A DNA stretch of 64,000 bases from CAVQRB01 sp963715055 (GCA_963715055.1 CAVQRB010000006.1:186001-250000), one strand, 5' to 3'. Counted from the stretch's first letter, positions 35,473-45,226 are shown. The notes: generated by a model not told the origin, from the letters alone. Made by a program: numbers and translations.

Positions 35473-36580
35473 ATGTCTCAACCCCCCGACCTCGAATGCC
35501 GCGCACTCTCCAAGCGCTACGATGATTTCTTCGCGGTTAAGGAGGTGGATTTCGAGGTGCCGTCGGGCTCTTTCTTCTCGATCCTCGGACCGTCCGGCTG
35601 CGGCAAGACAACGCTGTTACGCATGATCGCGGGCTTTCAGATGCCCTCGAGCGGCGATCTGCTGATCAAGGGCAGGTCCATGCTGGACGTGCCGCCCAAT
35701 CGCCGCCCCGTCTCCATGGTCTTCCAACATCTGGCACTGTTTCCGATGATGAGCATCGGCGACAATGTGGGCTTCGGCCTGCGCCAGCGCGGGGTCAACA
35801 AGACCGACATCAGGCGGCAGGTGGAGCGGGTGCTGGAGCGCGTGGGTTTGGGCGGCGTGGCATCACGCCCGGTGGACTCGCTCTCCGGCGGGCAGAAGCA
35901 ACGCGTGGCGATTGCCCGCTGCATGGTGCTGGAGCCCAGCGTATTGCTGCTCGATGAGCCGCTCGGGGCGCTCGACCTGAAGCTGCGCGAACACATGAAG
36001 ATCGAACTCAAGCGCCTGCAATCGGAATTCAACACGACCTTCGTCTACATCACCCATGACCAGTCCGAAGCGCTGGTGATGAGCGACCAGATCGCCGTCA
36101 TGAACAAGGGACGTTTCGAGCAGGTGGGTGCCGCCCGCGATCTCTACTACCAGCCCGCGACCGCTTTCGTCGCAGGCTTCGTCGGCGAGGCGAACCGCTA
36201 CACCGCGCGGGTGGAGGCGGCCAACGGAGGCCTGCTGCATCTCGTGACCTCCCAAGGTGTGAGCCTGCGCGGCATCGACGCGGGTGACGGGCTCGCTGTG
36301 GGCGATCACGCGGATGTCTTCGTGCGCCCCGAGACTGTGCGCCTGTCGCGCAAGGCGGAGGATCTGGCCGAGTTCGGCAATGCGGGCGGCGGGCGGGTGG
36401 AAAGCGTGCTCTTCAACGGCGCGAACAGCCAGCTCATCCTGCGCGACGCGGCCCAGGGCGGCGAGATCAGCGTGGCGCTGCCGCAAACCGGCGCGTTCCG
36501 TGATCTCGGCAAAGGCGATACTGGTCTACTTCGGCTGGGAGCCTGACCAGACGCGCTGCTACCGCAAGGCGGGCGGCTGA
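35473..36580 (+). CDS. polyamine-type ABC transporter ATP-binding protein with a C-terminal frameshift
   Basis: PotA-like ATPase with Walker A GPSGCGKTT, Q-loop SMVFQHLALFP, signature LSGGQKQRVAIARCM, Walker B VLLLDEPLGALD and switch His in YITHDQSEAL, then a TOBE domain. As read, the frame ends at 36546 with LLRLGA after 357 residues. The shifted frame continues VYFGWEPDQTRCYRKAGG to a stop at 36578-36580, directly before the permease ATG, which is the normal family ending (368 residues). A single extra base near 36522 in GATACTGGTC explains this. The ATPase core is intact either way. Confidence 0.88.
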
Positions 36581-37444
36581 ATGACCTCCGATCGCTCGAA
36601 ACTGGGCCTGATCCTGCTCCTGAGCCCGCTCCTGATCTGGCTCATGACACTGATCATCCTGCCGCATGTCGGCATGTTCCTCGTTTCCCTGCGCGAAAAG
36701 GTCGGCGTGCGGGAGTATGAAACGGGCTTTGCCAATTACGCGGTCTTCTTCACCGAACCGCTCTACTGGAACACCTTTGCGCGCACCGCCTACATGTCGA
36801 TTGCGGCAACGCTTCTGACGCTGCTCATCGGCTTTCCGGTGGCCTATTACATCGCGAAACTTACCCGCGGGCGCTCGAAGACCACGCTCTTTCTGATGTG
36901 CCTCATTCCCTTCTGGGTCAGCGAGTTGGTGCGCACCTTCGGGTGGATGATCCTGCTGCGCGAAACCGGGGTGTTCTCCTCGCTCTTGCAATATCTCGGG
37001 CTGGTGAGCGGTCCGGTGGAATTTCTCTACAACGATGCGGCGATCATGACCGGTCTGGTCTACACGTCGATGCTCTTCATGGTGGTGCCGCTGGTCACGA
37101 CCCTCGACAGTCTCGACGACAGCCTGATCGAGGCAGGCTATGATCTCGGGGCGAGCAGTTTCGCCATCCTGCGCGAGATCGTGATCCCCCATGCCATGCC
37201 CGGGATTGTTTCGGGCTGCATCGTGGTCTTCATGCTGTCGCTGGGCAACTACCTCACGCCGATCCTGCTCGGCGGCAAGGACAGCCTGTGGTTCACCGGG
37301 CTGATCTACAGCCAGTTCATCACCCGCTTCAACTGGGAGCTCGGCTCCGCCTTCGGCTTTTTGCTGCTGGCGCTCTCCTCGGTCATCGTCTTCGCGGCGC
37401 TGAAACTGACCGGCCAGTCGCTCGGCAGGACGATGGGGCGCTGA
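36581..37444 (+). CDS. ABC transporter permease (PotB-like, second system)
   Basis: 287-residue permease with six helices and the EAA coupling loop LIEAGYDLGASSFAILREIV, then IPHAMPGI. Its ATG directly follows the ATPase stop in the corrected frame. It is the first permease of the importer encoded from 34339. Confidence 0.92.
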   Translation: MTSDRSKLGLILLLSPLLIWLMTLIILPHVGMFLVSLREKVGVREYETGFANYAVFFTEPLYWNTFARTAYMSIAATLLTLLIGFPVAYYIAKLTRGRSKTTLFLMCLIPFWVSELVRTFGWMILLRETGVFSSLLQYLGLVSGPVEFLYNDAAIMTGLVYTSMLFMVVPLVTTLDSLDDSLIEAGYDLGASSFAILREIVIPHAMPGIVSGCIVVFMLSLGNYLTPILLGGKDSLWFTGLIYSQFITRFNWELGSAFGFLLLALSSVIVFAALKLTGQSLGRTMGR

Positions 37445-37445
37445 G

Positions 37446-38297
37446 ATGATCGCATCAATTCCGCAGGGCAGGGCGTTTCGCTGGACCTTCCGCGCCTACA
37501 TCGCGCTCTTCTTCATCTATCTGGCACTGCCCCTCGTCACCGTCTGCGTCTTTGCTTTCAACGACAGTGTCTTTCCCTCGCTGCCCTGGGAAGGGTTCAC
37601 CTGGGACTGGTTCTTCGGGTCCGAGGCCCCCCGCATCGGGGTCTTTCACGAAAGGCCGATCCTGCGCTCCATCGTGACCTCCGGTGTCGTCGCCTTCTGG
37701 GTCTCGCTCCTGTCGGTCGCGGTCGGCACCTGCAACGCGTTTCTCTTCGTGCGCCATGATTTTCCGGGCAAGGGGTTTCTCTACATCCTGATGCTCTTGC
37801 CGCTGATCATCCCCGGCATCATCCTCGGCATCTCCATTCTGGTCTTCTCCTCCGCCATCGCCAACACGCTCGAGGACGCCACGGGCCTGTGGTTCGATGC
37901 GCTCCGGCCGGGACTTCTCCTGGTGATCCTCGGGCAATTCTCCTTCATCACCACCTTTGCCACGCTGGTGATTTCCGCGCGGTTGCAGAAGTTCGACACG
38001 AGTCTCGAGGAAGCCGCGCTGAATCTCGGCGCCACCAAATGGGGGGCGATCCGGCAGATTACCCTGCCGTTCCTCGCGCCCGCCATGCTCGCCGCCGGGG
38101 TGGTCGCCGTGCTGATGAGTTTCGAGAACTTCAACACCACGCTCATGCTCGTGGGCTCGGACGCGCCGCTGACCGTGACCATGTTCGACCGGCTCAAGCT
38201 CGGCTCGACACCGGTTCTGAACGCGGTGTCGCTCCTGCTGATCGTGGCCTCCGCCGTGCTCGGGCTTGCGTCGCTCCTGCTCCGGAAAGACGACTAG
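37446..38297 (+). CDS. ABC transporter permease (PotC-like, second system)
   Basis: 283-residue permease with six helices and the coupling loop LEEAALNLGATKWGAIRQI, then TLPFLAP. It begins 1 base after the first permease stop. Its stop codon overlaps that of the convergent alcohol dehydrogenase by 4 bases, so no dedicated terminator space exists between the two operons. Confidence 0.92.
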   Translation: MIASIPQGRAFRWTFRAYIALFFIYLALPLVTVCVFAFNDSVFPSLPWEGFTWDWFFGSEAPRIGVFHERPILRSIVTSGVVAFWVSLLSVAVGTCNAFLFVRHDFPGKGFLYILMLLPLIIPGIILGISILVFSSAIANTLEDATGLWFDALRPGLLLVILGQFSFITTFATLVISARLQKFDTSLEEAALNLGATKWGAIRQITLPFLAPAMLAAGVVAVLMSFENFNTTLMLVGSDAPLTVTMFDRLKLGSTPVLNAVSLLLIVASAVLGLASLLLRKDD

Positions 38298-39439
38298 AAA
38301 CAGGCTTCCAGCAGCTTGCGGGTGTTGGTTGCCGTCATCTTGACCGGATTGCCGCCGCAGCTTGGATCCTTGATCGCCCCGGCCACCAGGAGGTCGATGT
38401 CCGGATCCTTCACGCCAAGGTCGGTGAGGTTTGCGGGAATACCCAGTTTGGCGTTCAATTCGCCCACGAAGGCATGGAACCCTTCGAAGCCGCCCGTGAT
38501 GCTCAGGTAATTCGCTGCCCGCGCCAGCGATTTGCGCACCTTCGATTTGTTGAACATCAGCACCTGCTGCATCACCACCGCGTTGGTCGTGCCGTGGTGG
38601 GTGTGGTGCAGCGCGCCGATGGGGTGCGAGAGCGCATGGATCGCGCCGAGGCCCTTCTGGAAGGCGGTGGCCCCCATGGCTGCGGCGGACATCATGTGGC
38701 TGCGCGCCTCGATGTCGCTGCCATCCTCATAGGCCTTTAGCAGGTTGTCCTTGACCAGACGCATGCCTTCGAGCGCGATGCCCTGGCTCATCGGGTGGTA
38801 ATGCGGCGAGCAATAGGCCTCGAGACAGTGGGCGAAGGCGTCCATTCCGGTGCCTGCGGTGATCATCTTCGGCATGCCGACGGTCAGTTCGGGGTCGCAG
38901 ATCACCACGACGGGCAGCATCTTCGGGTGAAAAATGATCTTCTTTTCATGGGTGTCGGCATTGGTGATGACGCTCGCGCGGCCCACTTCTGAGCCAGTGC
39001 CGGCGGTTGTCGGAACGGCGACCACCGGGGCGATGGCGCTGGCATCGGCCCGCGTCCACCAGTCGCCGATGTCCTCGAAATCCCACAAGGGCCGTGTCTG
39101 GCCCGCCATGAAGGCCACGGCCTTGCCGAGATCGAGCCCGGAGCCGCCGCCGAAGGCAACGACCCCATCGTGCCCGCCCGCGCGGTAGACCGCGACGCCG
39201 GCCTCCACATTGGCCTCCGTGGGGTTCGGGTCGACTTCCGAAAAGACGGCTCGGCCAAGCCCTGCGGCCTCCAGCAGATCGAGCGTTGCGGTGGTGATCG
39301 GCAGGCCTGCGAGCCCCTTGTCGGTGACGAGGAGCGGCCGTGCGATCCCGGCGGTCTTGCAGGCCTCCGCGATCTCGGCAATGCGCCCGGCCCCGAAACG
39401 GATCGAGGTGGGGTAGGACCAGTTGGCAGTGAGCGACAT
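38294..39439 (-). CDS. iron-containing alcohol dehydrogenase
   Basis: 381-residue group III alcohol dehydrogenase. It shows the NAD-binding VVAFGGGSGLDLGKAVA, VPTTAGTGSEVGRASV, and the metal-site region GTGMDAFAHCLEAY plus GLGAIHALSHPIGALHHTHHG. It oxidises a primary alcohol to an aldehyde with NAD. It is the third gene of a minus-strand unit after the gamma-glutamylamide-synthetase-like and aldehyde dehydrogenase genes, so alcohol then aldehyde oxidation of a gamma-glutamylated amino alcohol is a coherent sequence. The substrate itself is inferred. Confidence 0.9.
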   Translation of the reverse strand: MSLTANWSYPTSIRFGAGRIAEIAEACKTAGIARPLLVTDKGLAGLPITTATLDLLEAAGLGRAVFSEVDPNPTEANVEAGVAVYRAGGHDGVVAFGGGSGLDLGKAVAFMAGQTRPLWDFEDIGDWWTRADASAIAPVVAVPTTAGTGSEVGRASVITNADTHEKKIIFHPKMLPVVVICDPELTVGMPKMITAGTGMDAFAHCLEAYCSPHYHPMSQGIALEGMRLVKDNLLKAYEDGSDIEARSHMMSAAAMGATAFQKGLGAIHALSHPIGALHHTHHGTTNAVVMQQVLMFNKSKVRKSLARAANYLSITGGFEGFHAFVGELNAKLGIPANLTDLGVKDPDIDLLVAGAIKDPSCGGNPVKMTATNTRKLLEACF

Positions 39440-39443
39440 GGGA

Positions 39444-40817
39444 TCAGGCTTTCTTCAGATGGTAGGATTTGGGGCGGGTGAGGTTGTGATAGCCAATTTC
39501 CGACAGGCCGCCGCCGCGCCCGGTGTCCTTGCAACCGGTCCAGCAGAGCGCGGGATCGAGATAATCGGCGCGGTTCATGAAGACGGTGCCGGTGTCGATC
39601 TGGTCGGCGATGGCCTCGGCCCGCGCCACGTCATGGGTCCAGAGCGAGGCGGTCAGGCCGTAGGGGCTGTCGTTCATCAGGCGGATGGCTTCCTCGTCGT
39701 CCTTGACGGGCATGATGCCGACCACGGGGCCGAAACTTTCCTCACGCATCACCCGCATGGAATGGTCCACATCCACGAGGATCTGCGGCATCAGGTAGGC
39801 GCCACCGTCTTGTGGGAAAAGTGCGGGATCAATCAGCGCCTTTGCCCCGGCGGCAACGGCTTCGGCGGTCTGCGCGCGCACCGCATCGGCGAAGCGCACC
39901 TGCGCCATCGGGCCGAGCGTGGTGCCGGACTCCAGCGGGTTGCCGAGTTTGTAGCCTTCCACAATCTTCACGGCCTTTTCGACAAAGGCATCGAAGTGCT
40001 TTTCCACCACATAGATCCGCTCGATCCCGCAGCAGCACTGCCCGGAATTGAACATCGCGCCGTCCATCAGCGTGTCTGCAGCGGCATCGAGGTCCGCATC
40101 CTCCATCACGTAGCCCGGATCCTTGCCGCCAAGCTCCAGCCCGAGCCCGGTGAAGGTGCCAGCGGCGGCGCGCTCGATGGCCTGTCCGCCCGCAACCGAG
40201 CCCGTGAAGTTCACGAAACCGAAGGCGCGCTCGGCGATCAGCGCGGAAGTCGTATCATGATCCAGAAACACGTTCTGAAAGACATCCTCCGGCACGCCCG
40301 CCTCGCGGTAGGCCTGCGCGATGCGCTCGCCCACCAGCGGCGTTTGCGAGGCGTGTTTCAGCACCACGGCATTGCCCGCGATCAGCGCTGGCGCAATGGT
40401 GTTGTGCGCGGTCATGAAGGGGTAGTTCCAGGGCGCCACCACCAGCACCACGCCATGCGGCACCCGTTTGATCAGGCGGCGGAACCTGTCGCTGTCCTCG
40501 AATTCCATCGGCGCCAGCGCGTCATGGGCGATCTTCGCCATATAGGTGGCGCGTTCGTTGAAGCCGCCGAATTCGCCGCCATAACGCACCGGGCGGCCCA
40601 TCTGCCAGGCCAGCTCGGGCACGATCTCCTCGTTCATGGCGCCCACGTTGGCGGTCGCCTTCTGCACCAATGCGATGCGCTCGTCGAGCGGGCGCGCGGC
40701 CCATGCCTTTTGCGCCCTGGCCGCACGGGCAACAGCAGCGCGAGCGGCGTCGGGCGAGAGTGTTTCACGCTCCGCGTAGACCGATCCGTCGATCGGCGAG
40801 ATACATCTGATGGTCAT
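39444..40817 (-). CDS. NAD(P)-dependent aldehyde dehydrogenase
   Basis: 457-residue ALDH. Key segments are VVAPWNYPFMTAHNT (with the oxyanion Asn), FTGSVAGGQAIERAA (cofactor loop), LGLELGGKDPGYV (general base Glu) and FNSGQCCCGIERIYV, whose central Cys is the nucleophile. ATG at 40817 lies one base away from the stop of the synthetase gene; an upstream in-frame start overlaps that gene. It probably converts an aldehyde produced by the neighbouring alcohol dehydrogenase to the acid. Confidence 0.92.
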   Translation of the reverse strand: MTIRCISPIDGSVYAERETLSPDAARAAVARAARAQKAWAARPLDERIALVQKATANVGAMNEEIVPELAWQMGRPVRYGGEFGGFNERATYMAKIAHDALAPMEFEDSDRFRRLIKRVPHGVVLVVAPWNYPFMTAHNTIAPALIAGNAVVLKHASQTPLVGERIAQAYREAGVPEDVFQNVFLDHDTTSALIAERAFGFVNFTGSVAGGQAIERAAAGTFTGLGLELGGKDPGYVMEDADLDAAADTLMDGAMFNSGQCCCGIERIYVVEKHFDAFVEKAVKIVEGYKLGNPLESGTTLGPMAQVRFADAVRAQTAEAVAAGAKALIDPALFPQDGGAYLMPQILVDVDHSMRVMREESFGPVVGIMPVKDDEEAIRLMNDSPYGLTASLWTHDVARAEAIADQIDTGTVFMNRADYLDPALCWTGCKDTGRGGGLSEIGYHNLTRPKSYHLKKA

Positions 40818-40818
40818 G

Positions 40819-42183
40819 TCAGGCCCTTTCAAAGCCGCGCGCGATTTCCCAATCGGTCACCACGCGGTCAAATTCTTCCTGCTCCCAGCGGGCCGCGCGG
40901 GTGTAGTGGTCGACCACGTCATCGCCCATCGCGGCGCGCAGCATCTTGGAGCCGCGCAGGGTTTCGGTCGCGGCACGCAGGGTTTGCGGGATGTCCTGCG
41001 CCTTGGCGTCTTCATAGACATCGCCCTTGGTGGGCGGCGCCAGTTCCATCTTCTCCTCGATCCCCTTGATGCCCGCAGCCAGCATCGCCGCCTGAGCGAG
41101 ATAGGGGTTCATATCCGACCCGCCGATCCGGCATTCGACGCGGATGCCCTTGGTGCCTTCCCCGCACAGCCGGAAACCGGCGGTCCGGTTGTCCACCGAC
41201 CAGACGGTTTTCGTCGGCGCGAAGGTCGCCTTGGCGAACCGTTTGTAGCTGTTGACGTAAGGGGCCAGGAAATAGGTGTAATCGGGCGCATGGTGGATCA
41301 GCCCGGCCATGTAGTGGCGCATCAGGTCGGACATGCCCATCTTGGCGTCCTTGTCGAAGAACGCAGGCGCGCCGTCCTTCCAGAGCGACTGGTGCACATG
41401 GGACGAACTGCCCACGCGCTCATGCGACCACTTCGGCATGAAGGTCGCGGCATGGCCGTGCTGCCATGCAATCTCCTTCACCGCGTTCTTGGCGATGGTG
41501 TGGTGATCGGCGCAGGCGAGGGCGGGGGCATAGCGGATGTTGAGTTCTTCCTGCCCGGCCTCGGCCTCTCCCTTGGTGTTCTCCACGGGGATGCCTGCGG
41601 CAAAAAGATGGTTGCGCAGCGGGCGCATGATGCTCTCTTCCTTGGTGGTCTGGAAGATGTGGTAATCCTCGTTGTAGCCGCTGATCGGCGCCAGATCGCG
41701 AAAGCCGCTCTTGCGCACCTCGTCGAAGCTCTTCTCGAAGAGGAAGAACTCCAGCTCCGTCGCCATCATCGCGGTGAGACCGAGGGCCTCCAATCGCGCG
41801 ATCTGCTTTTTCAGCACGGCACGCGGCGAATGCGGAACAGGTTCGTAATGATGATGATCGAGCAGGTCGCACATCACCATCGCCGTGCCCTCAAGCCAGG
41901 GTACCGGGCGGATCGTGGCGAGGTCGGGCTTCATCACGTAATCGCCATATCCTGCGCGCCAGCTTGTCGAGGCATAGCCCTCGGGCGTCGCCATCTCGAG
42001 GTCCGTCGCCAGCAGGTAGTTGCAGCAATGGGTCTCTTCAAAGGAGTGTTCCACGAAATTCACCGCGTGAAACCGCTTGCCCATCAGGCGGCCCTGCATG
42101 TCAACGCCACAGACCAGCACGGTGTCGATTCTGCCGTCGGCCACGCGGGATTTCAGGTCGTCAAAGGAAAGCAATCCGGGCAT
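40819..42183 (-). CDS. glutamine synthetase-like gamma-glutamylamide synthetase (PuuA/GlnA-like)
   Basis: 454-residue member of the GlnA superfamily. The beta-grasp N-terminus includes VDMQGRLMGKRF. Catalytic segments are MMATELEFFLFE, EAEAGQEELNIRYAPA, GSSSHVHQSLW and CRIGGSDMNPYLAQAA. Length, the SSSHVHQS variant and the catabolic neighbours favour a gamma-glutamyl-amine ligase (PuuA for putrescine, or ethanolamine/isopropylamine homologues) over assimilatory glutamine synthetase. ATP would activate glutamate and join it to an imported amine. ATG at 42183 is preferred to GTG at 42195, because GAGAAG lies upstream. A terminator separates it from the TRAP genes. Confidence 0.85.
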   Translation of the reverse strand: MPGLLSFDDLKSRVADGRIDTVLVCGVDMQGRLMGKRFHAVNFVEHSFEETHCCNYLLATDLEMATPEGYASTSWRAGYGDYVMKPDLATIRPVPWLEGTAMVMCDLLDHHHYEPVPHSPRAVLKKQIARLEALGLTAMMATELEFFLFEKSFDEVRKSGFRDLAPISGYNEDYHIFQTTKEESIMRPLRNHLFAAGIPVENTKGEAEAGQEELNIRYAPALACADHHTIAKNAVKEIAWQHGHAATFMPKWSHERVGSSSHVHQSLWKDGAPAFFDKDAKMGMSDLMRHYMAGLIHHAPDYTYFLAPYVNSYKRFAKATFAPTKTVWSVDNRTAGFRLCGEGTKGIRVECRIGGSDMNPYLAQAAMLAAGIKGIEEKMELAPPTKGDVYEDAKAQDIPQTLRAATETLRGSKMLRAAMGDDVVDHYTRAARWEQEEFDRVVTDWEIARGFERA

Positions 42184-42201
42184 TGGGTCGTCCACTTCTC
42201 G

Positions 42202-42240
42202 AAAAATATGCGCGGGAGGCCGCGCGCTGCCGCCTCCCGC
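42202..42240 (-). terminator. terminator after the TRAP binding-protein gene
   Basis: GCGGGAGGC (42212-42220) pairs with GCCTCCCGC (42232-42240). On the minus strand the stem is followed by CATATTTTTCG. It starts 7 bases past the dctP-like stop and insulates the synthetase gene. Confidence 0.8.
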
Positions 42241-42246
42241 ATCGGA

Positions 42247-43278
42247 TCAGGTGTAGCGGTAGGGGCGTCCTGCCTTCACCATGTCTGCGTTGTATTTCTT
42301 GAAGATGTCAACGACCCGGCGCTTGGTTTCGCTTTCCGCCGCGATCTCTTCCCAGAAGACGAGGGCCGCGTCCTCCACCGTCTGCCATTCGGCGTCCGGA
42401 ATGGTGGTCAGTTCCATCTTGGTGCCGTTGACGCGCAGGTTGGCCTCGCCGCCCCAATACCACCACTGACGGTAATAATGCGACTGGTCGCAGCAGACCC
42501 GGAAGAGGGTTTGCAGGTCTTCGGGCAGTTCGTTCCAGCGCTCCATGTTGGCAAAGAACGACCCGGCCCAGGCGCCGGAGATGTTGTTGGTCAGGAAGTA
42601 GTTGGTTACATCGGCCCAACCCACGGTGTAGTCCTCGGTGATGCCCGACCAGGCGATGCCGTCGAGCTCGCCGGTCTGCACCGCGACTTCGATGTCCTCC
42701 CAGGGCAGATTGACCGGTACGACGCCGAACTGCGCCAGGAAGCGGCCCGCGGTGGGGAAGGTGAAGACGCGCTTGCCCTCCAGATCCTTCAGGCTGCGGA
42801 TCGGATCCTTGGTGGCGAAATGGCAGGGATCCCATGCGCCGGCGGAGATATGCTTCACGCCGACGGCCGAGTATTCCTCGTCCCATATCTCGTTGAGGCC
42901 GTACTGGTTGAAGAGGACCGGGACGTCGAGCGAGTAGCGCGAAGCGAAGGGGAAATAGCCGCCGAACACCGTGACTTCGGTAGGCGAGGCCATGGAGTCG
43001 TCATCCGACTGCACCGCGTCGATGGTGCCGCGCTGCATCGCCTGGAAGAGTTCGCCCGTGGGCACAAGCTGGTCGGCGTAAAAGAGTTCGATCTGCATCC
43101 GGTCGCCCGCGATCGTGTTGAACATCTTGATAGCGGGGTCGATCACATGTTCGGCCAGCGCCGCGCCGGCGTAGGTCTGCATGCGCCACTGGATCGTGCC
43201 TTGTGCCAGGGCTGGTGCGGCGAGAGCCGCAGGTGCCGTCATCGCGGCGCCTTTCAGGAACTTGCGTCTGGTTGTCAT
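42247..43278 (-). CDS. dctP: TRAP transporter substrate-binding protein with Tat signal
   Basis: 343-residue DctP/TakP-family periplasmic receptor. The N-terminus TTRRKFLKGAAM is a twin-arginine signal followed by APALAQG, so it is probably exported folded. The mature part carries ISAGAWDPCHFATKDPI and GKRVFTFPTAGRFLAQFGV, typical of the TakP (2-oxo acid/carboxylate) branch. ATG at 43278 follows AAGGAGA. It is downstream of dctM and dctQ in the same minus-strand unit. Carboxylates, 2-oxo acids or ectoine-like compounds are plausible ligands. Confidence 0.92.
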   Translation of the reverse strand: MTTRRKFLKGAAMTAPAALAAPALAQGTIQWRMQTYAGAALAEHVIDPAIKMFNTIAGDRMQIELFYADQLVPTGELFQAMQRGTIDAVQSDDDSMASPTEVTVFGGYFPFASRYSLDVPVLFNQYGLNEIWDEEYSAVGVKHISAGAWDPCHFATKDPIRSLKDLEGKRVFTFPTAGRFLAQFGVVPVNLPWEDIEVAVQTGELDGIAWSGITEDYTVGWADVTNYFLTNNISGAWAGSFFANMERWNELPEDLQTLFRVCCDQSHYYRQWWYWGGEANLRVNGTKMELTTIPDAEWQTVEDAALVFWEEIAAESETKRRVVDIFKKYNADMVKAGRPYRYT

Positions 43279-43326
43279 CTCATCGTCTCCTTTGTTGAAT
43301 GTCAGGCCGCTTGGAACGGCTCTTCT

Positions 43327-44657
43327 TCAGGGTTTGTTGTAAATGTACTCGGGCAGCCAGGTTGCAATGCCCGGGAAGATCATCACCAGCGTCAGTGCCA
43401 GCACCATGACCAGTACGAAGGGAAAGACCGAGGCGTAGATGTCGCGCAGGCCGATCTCCGGCGGGGCCATGGCGCGCATCAGGAACAGGTTGTAGCCGAA
43501 AGGCGGCGTCATGTAGGCGATCTGCGTCGTGATGGTATAAAGGATCCCGTACCAGATCAGATCGAAGCCGAGCGCACCCACCAGCGGCACATAGAGCGGG
43601 GCCACGATCACCAGCATCGCCGTGTCGTCGAGGAAGGTGCCCATGAGCAGGAAGCTCAGCTGCATCAGGATCAGGATCGCCCAGGGCGAGAGGTTCAGCT
43701 TCTCGGTGAAGACGCTTTCGATCGCCTTGACCGCGCCCAGACCGTCGAAGACAGCCCCGAAGGCGAGGGCGGCAAGGATGATCCACATGAACATGCAGGT
43801 GATGCCCAATGTGTTGCGCACCGAATTCTCGAAAACCTCGCGCGTCATGCGCCCCTTGAGCACGGCGGCCACGAAGGCCGCGAGCGCGCCGATGGCGGAG
43901 CTTTCCACCAGCGAGGTCCAGCCGTTCATGAAGGGCACCATCATCACCGCGAAGATCGCAAGCGGCAGGATGCCCGCGCGCAGGAGCCGCAGCTTTTCTG
44001 CACGGGGAATGTCGCGGTCGGCCTCCGGCAGCACCGGTCCCAGGCTCGGGTTGAGGCGGCAGCGGATGGCGATGTAGGCCACGAACATGGCCGCCATCAT
44101 CAGACCCGGAATGACGCCCGCGAGCCAGAGCTGCCCCACCGGTTGCCGCGCGATCATCGCGTAAAGGACCAGTACCACGGAGGGCGGCACCAGGATACCC
44201 AACGACGACCCCGCCTGGATCACGCCGGTGACCATGCGCTTGTCATAGCCGCGCTTGAGCAGTTCCGGCAGGGCGATGGTGGCCCCGATCGCCATGCCCG
44301 CAACACTGAGAGCCCGTTCATCGCGGAGATCAGCACCATCAGCCCGATGGTGCCAATGGCGAGCCCGCCGCGCAAGCCGCCCATCCAGACGTGGAACATG
44401 CGGTAGAGATCGTCGGCGATCTTGCTCTCCGAGAGCACGTAGCCCATGAAGATGAACATCGGCAGGGTCAGCAGCGGATACCACTTCATCAGCTTCATCG
44501 CCGCCGAAAAGCCGATGTCGAAGCCGCCCTTGTCGCCCCAGAGCAGCAAGGCAGCCACCACGGCGACGAAACCGATGGCACCGAAGACCCGCTGCCCGGT
44601 CATCAGCATCAGCATCATCGTGGAGAACATCAGCGTGGCGATCAACTCGTAAGACAT
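43327..44657 (-). pseudogene. dctM: TRAP transporter large permease DctM, frameshifted
   Basis: Twelve-helix DctM-type permease, about 443 residues when corrected. It starts MSYELIATLMFSTMM in one frame, which reads GLMVLISAMNGLSV and then degenerates. The match resumes in another frame as SVAGMAIGATIALPEL and RGYDKRMVTGVIQAGSSLGI, running to 43327. The join lies at 44308-44316, where GAGAGCCC could have lost one base or gained two. TRAP DctM is essential for transport, so a real frameshift would inactivate the system, but the remaining sequence shows no decay. Confidence 0.85.
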
Positions 44658-45226
44658 CAGATCGCCTCGCCCCGGATCCGCAGCACGTCCTTGCAAAGCT
44701 CCGACAGGCATTGCAGCAGCATCAGGAAAAGCGCCGTCACCATGACCGCCTTGATCGGCCACATGTAGGGACGCCAGGCGGAGGAGGAGCGTTCGGCCCG
44801 CCCGACCTCCTCGGCGCCCGTGACGATGCCGGTAAGGTAGGAGAAGGGCTCCGAGCCCCAATAGCCCAGCGAGTAGGCTGTGGAACTGACCCCGCCATAA
44901 AGCAGCACCGCGATGTAGAACATCAAAAAGAGCACGGTGACGAGGTCGAACCAGGCCTTCCGGCGCAGGCTCCAGTCGCCGTAGAGCAGGTCCATGCGCA
45001 CGTTCGAGCCCATCTGGATCGAATAGGGTCCGCCCAACATGTAATAGGCGACCATGGCGAATTGCGCCATTTCCAGCGTCCAGAGCGACGGCAGGAAGAA
45101 GGTCTTGCTGACCGAGGACCACAAAAGGATCCCCATCAGCACGAAAAGCCCGTACATGATGACCCGCCCGACCCGGTAATTCACCGCATCCACGACGCGG
45201 ACATAGCTGCGCAGGACACCGTTCAT
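44657..45226 (-). CDS. dctQ: TRAP transporter small permease DctQ
   Basis: 189-residue four-helix membrane protein. It includes the DctQ-type segment SVSKTFFLPSLWTLEMAQ and a short cytoplasmic loop with MGSNVRMDLLY. It starts 4 bases inside the end of the N-formylglutamate amidohydrolase-like gene, and its stop touches the dctM start. It bridges the DctM permease and the DctP receptor. Confidence 0.9.
   Translation of the reverse strand: MNGVLRSYVRVVDAVNYRVGRVIMYGLFVLMGILLWSSVSKTFFLPSLWTLEMAQFAMVAYYMLGGPYSIQMGSNVRMDLLYGDWSLRRKAWFDLVTVLFLMFYIAVLLYGGVSSTAYSLGYWGSEPFSYLTGIVTGAEEVGRAERSSSAWRPYMWPIKAVMVTALFLMLLQCLSELCKDVLRIRGEAI

Noticed and set aside
40819..42183. Reading the GlnA-like protein as assimilatory glutamine synthetase
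   Set aside because: Its neighbours are catabolic dehydrogenases, and its sequence fits the gamma-glutamyl-amine ligase group better than GlnA.
40810..44406. A very long plus-strand open frame (about 1,198 codons) opposite the synthetase and TRAP genes
   Set aside because: It is antisense to genes with clear family motifs (GlnA-like ligase, DctP, DctM), is His/Arg/Gly-rich, and has no recognisable domain. GC-rich DNA commonly keeps the opposite strand open.
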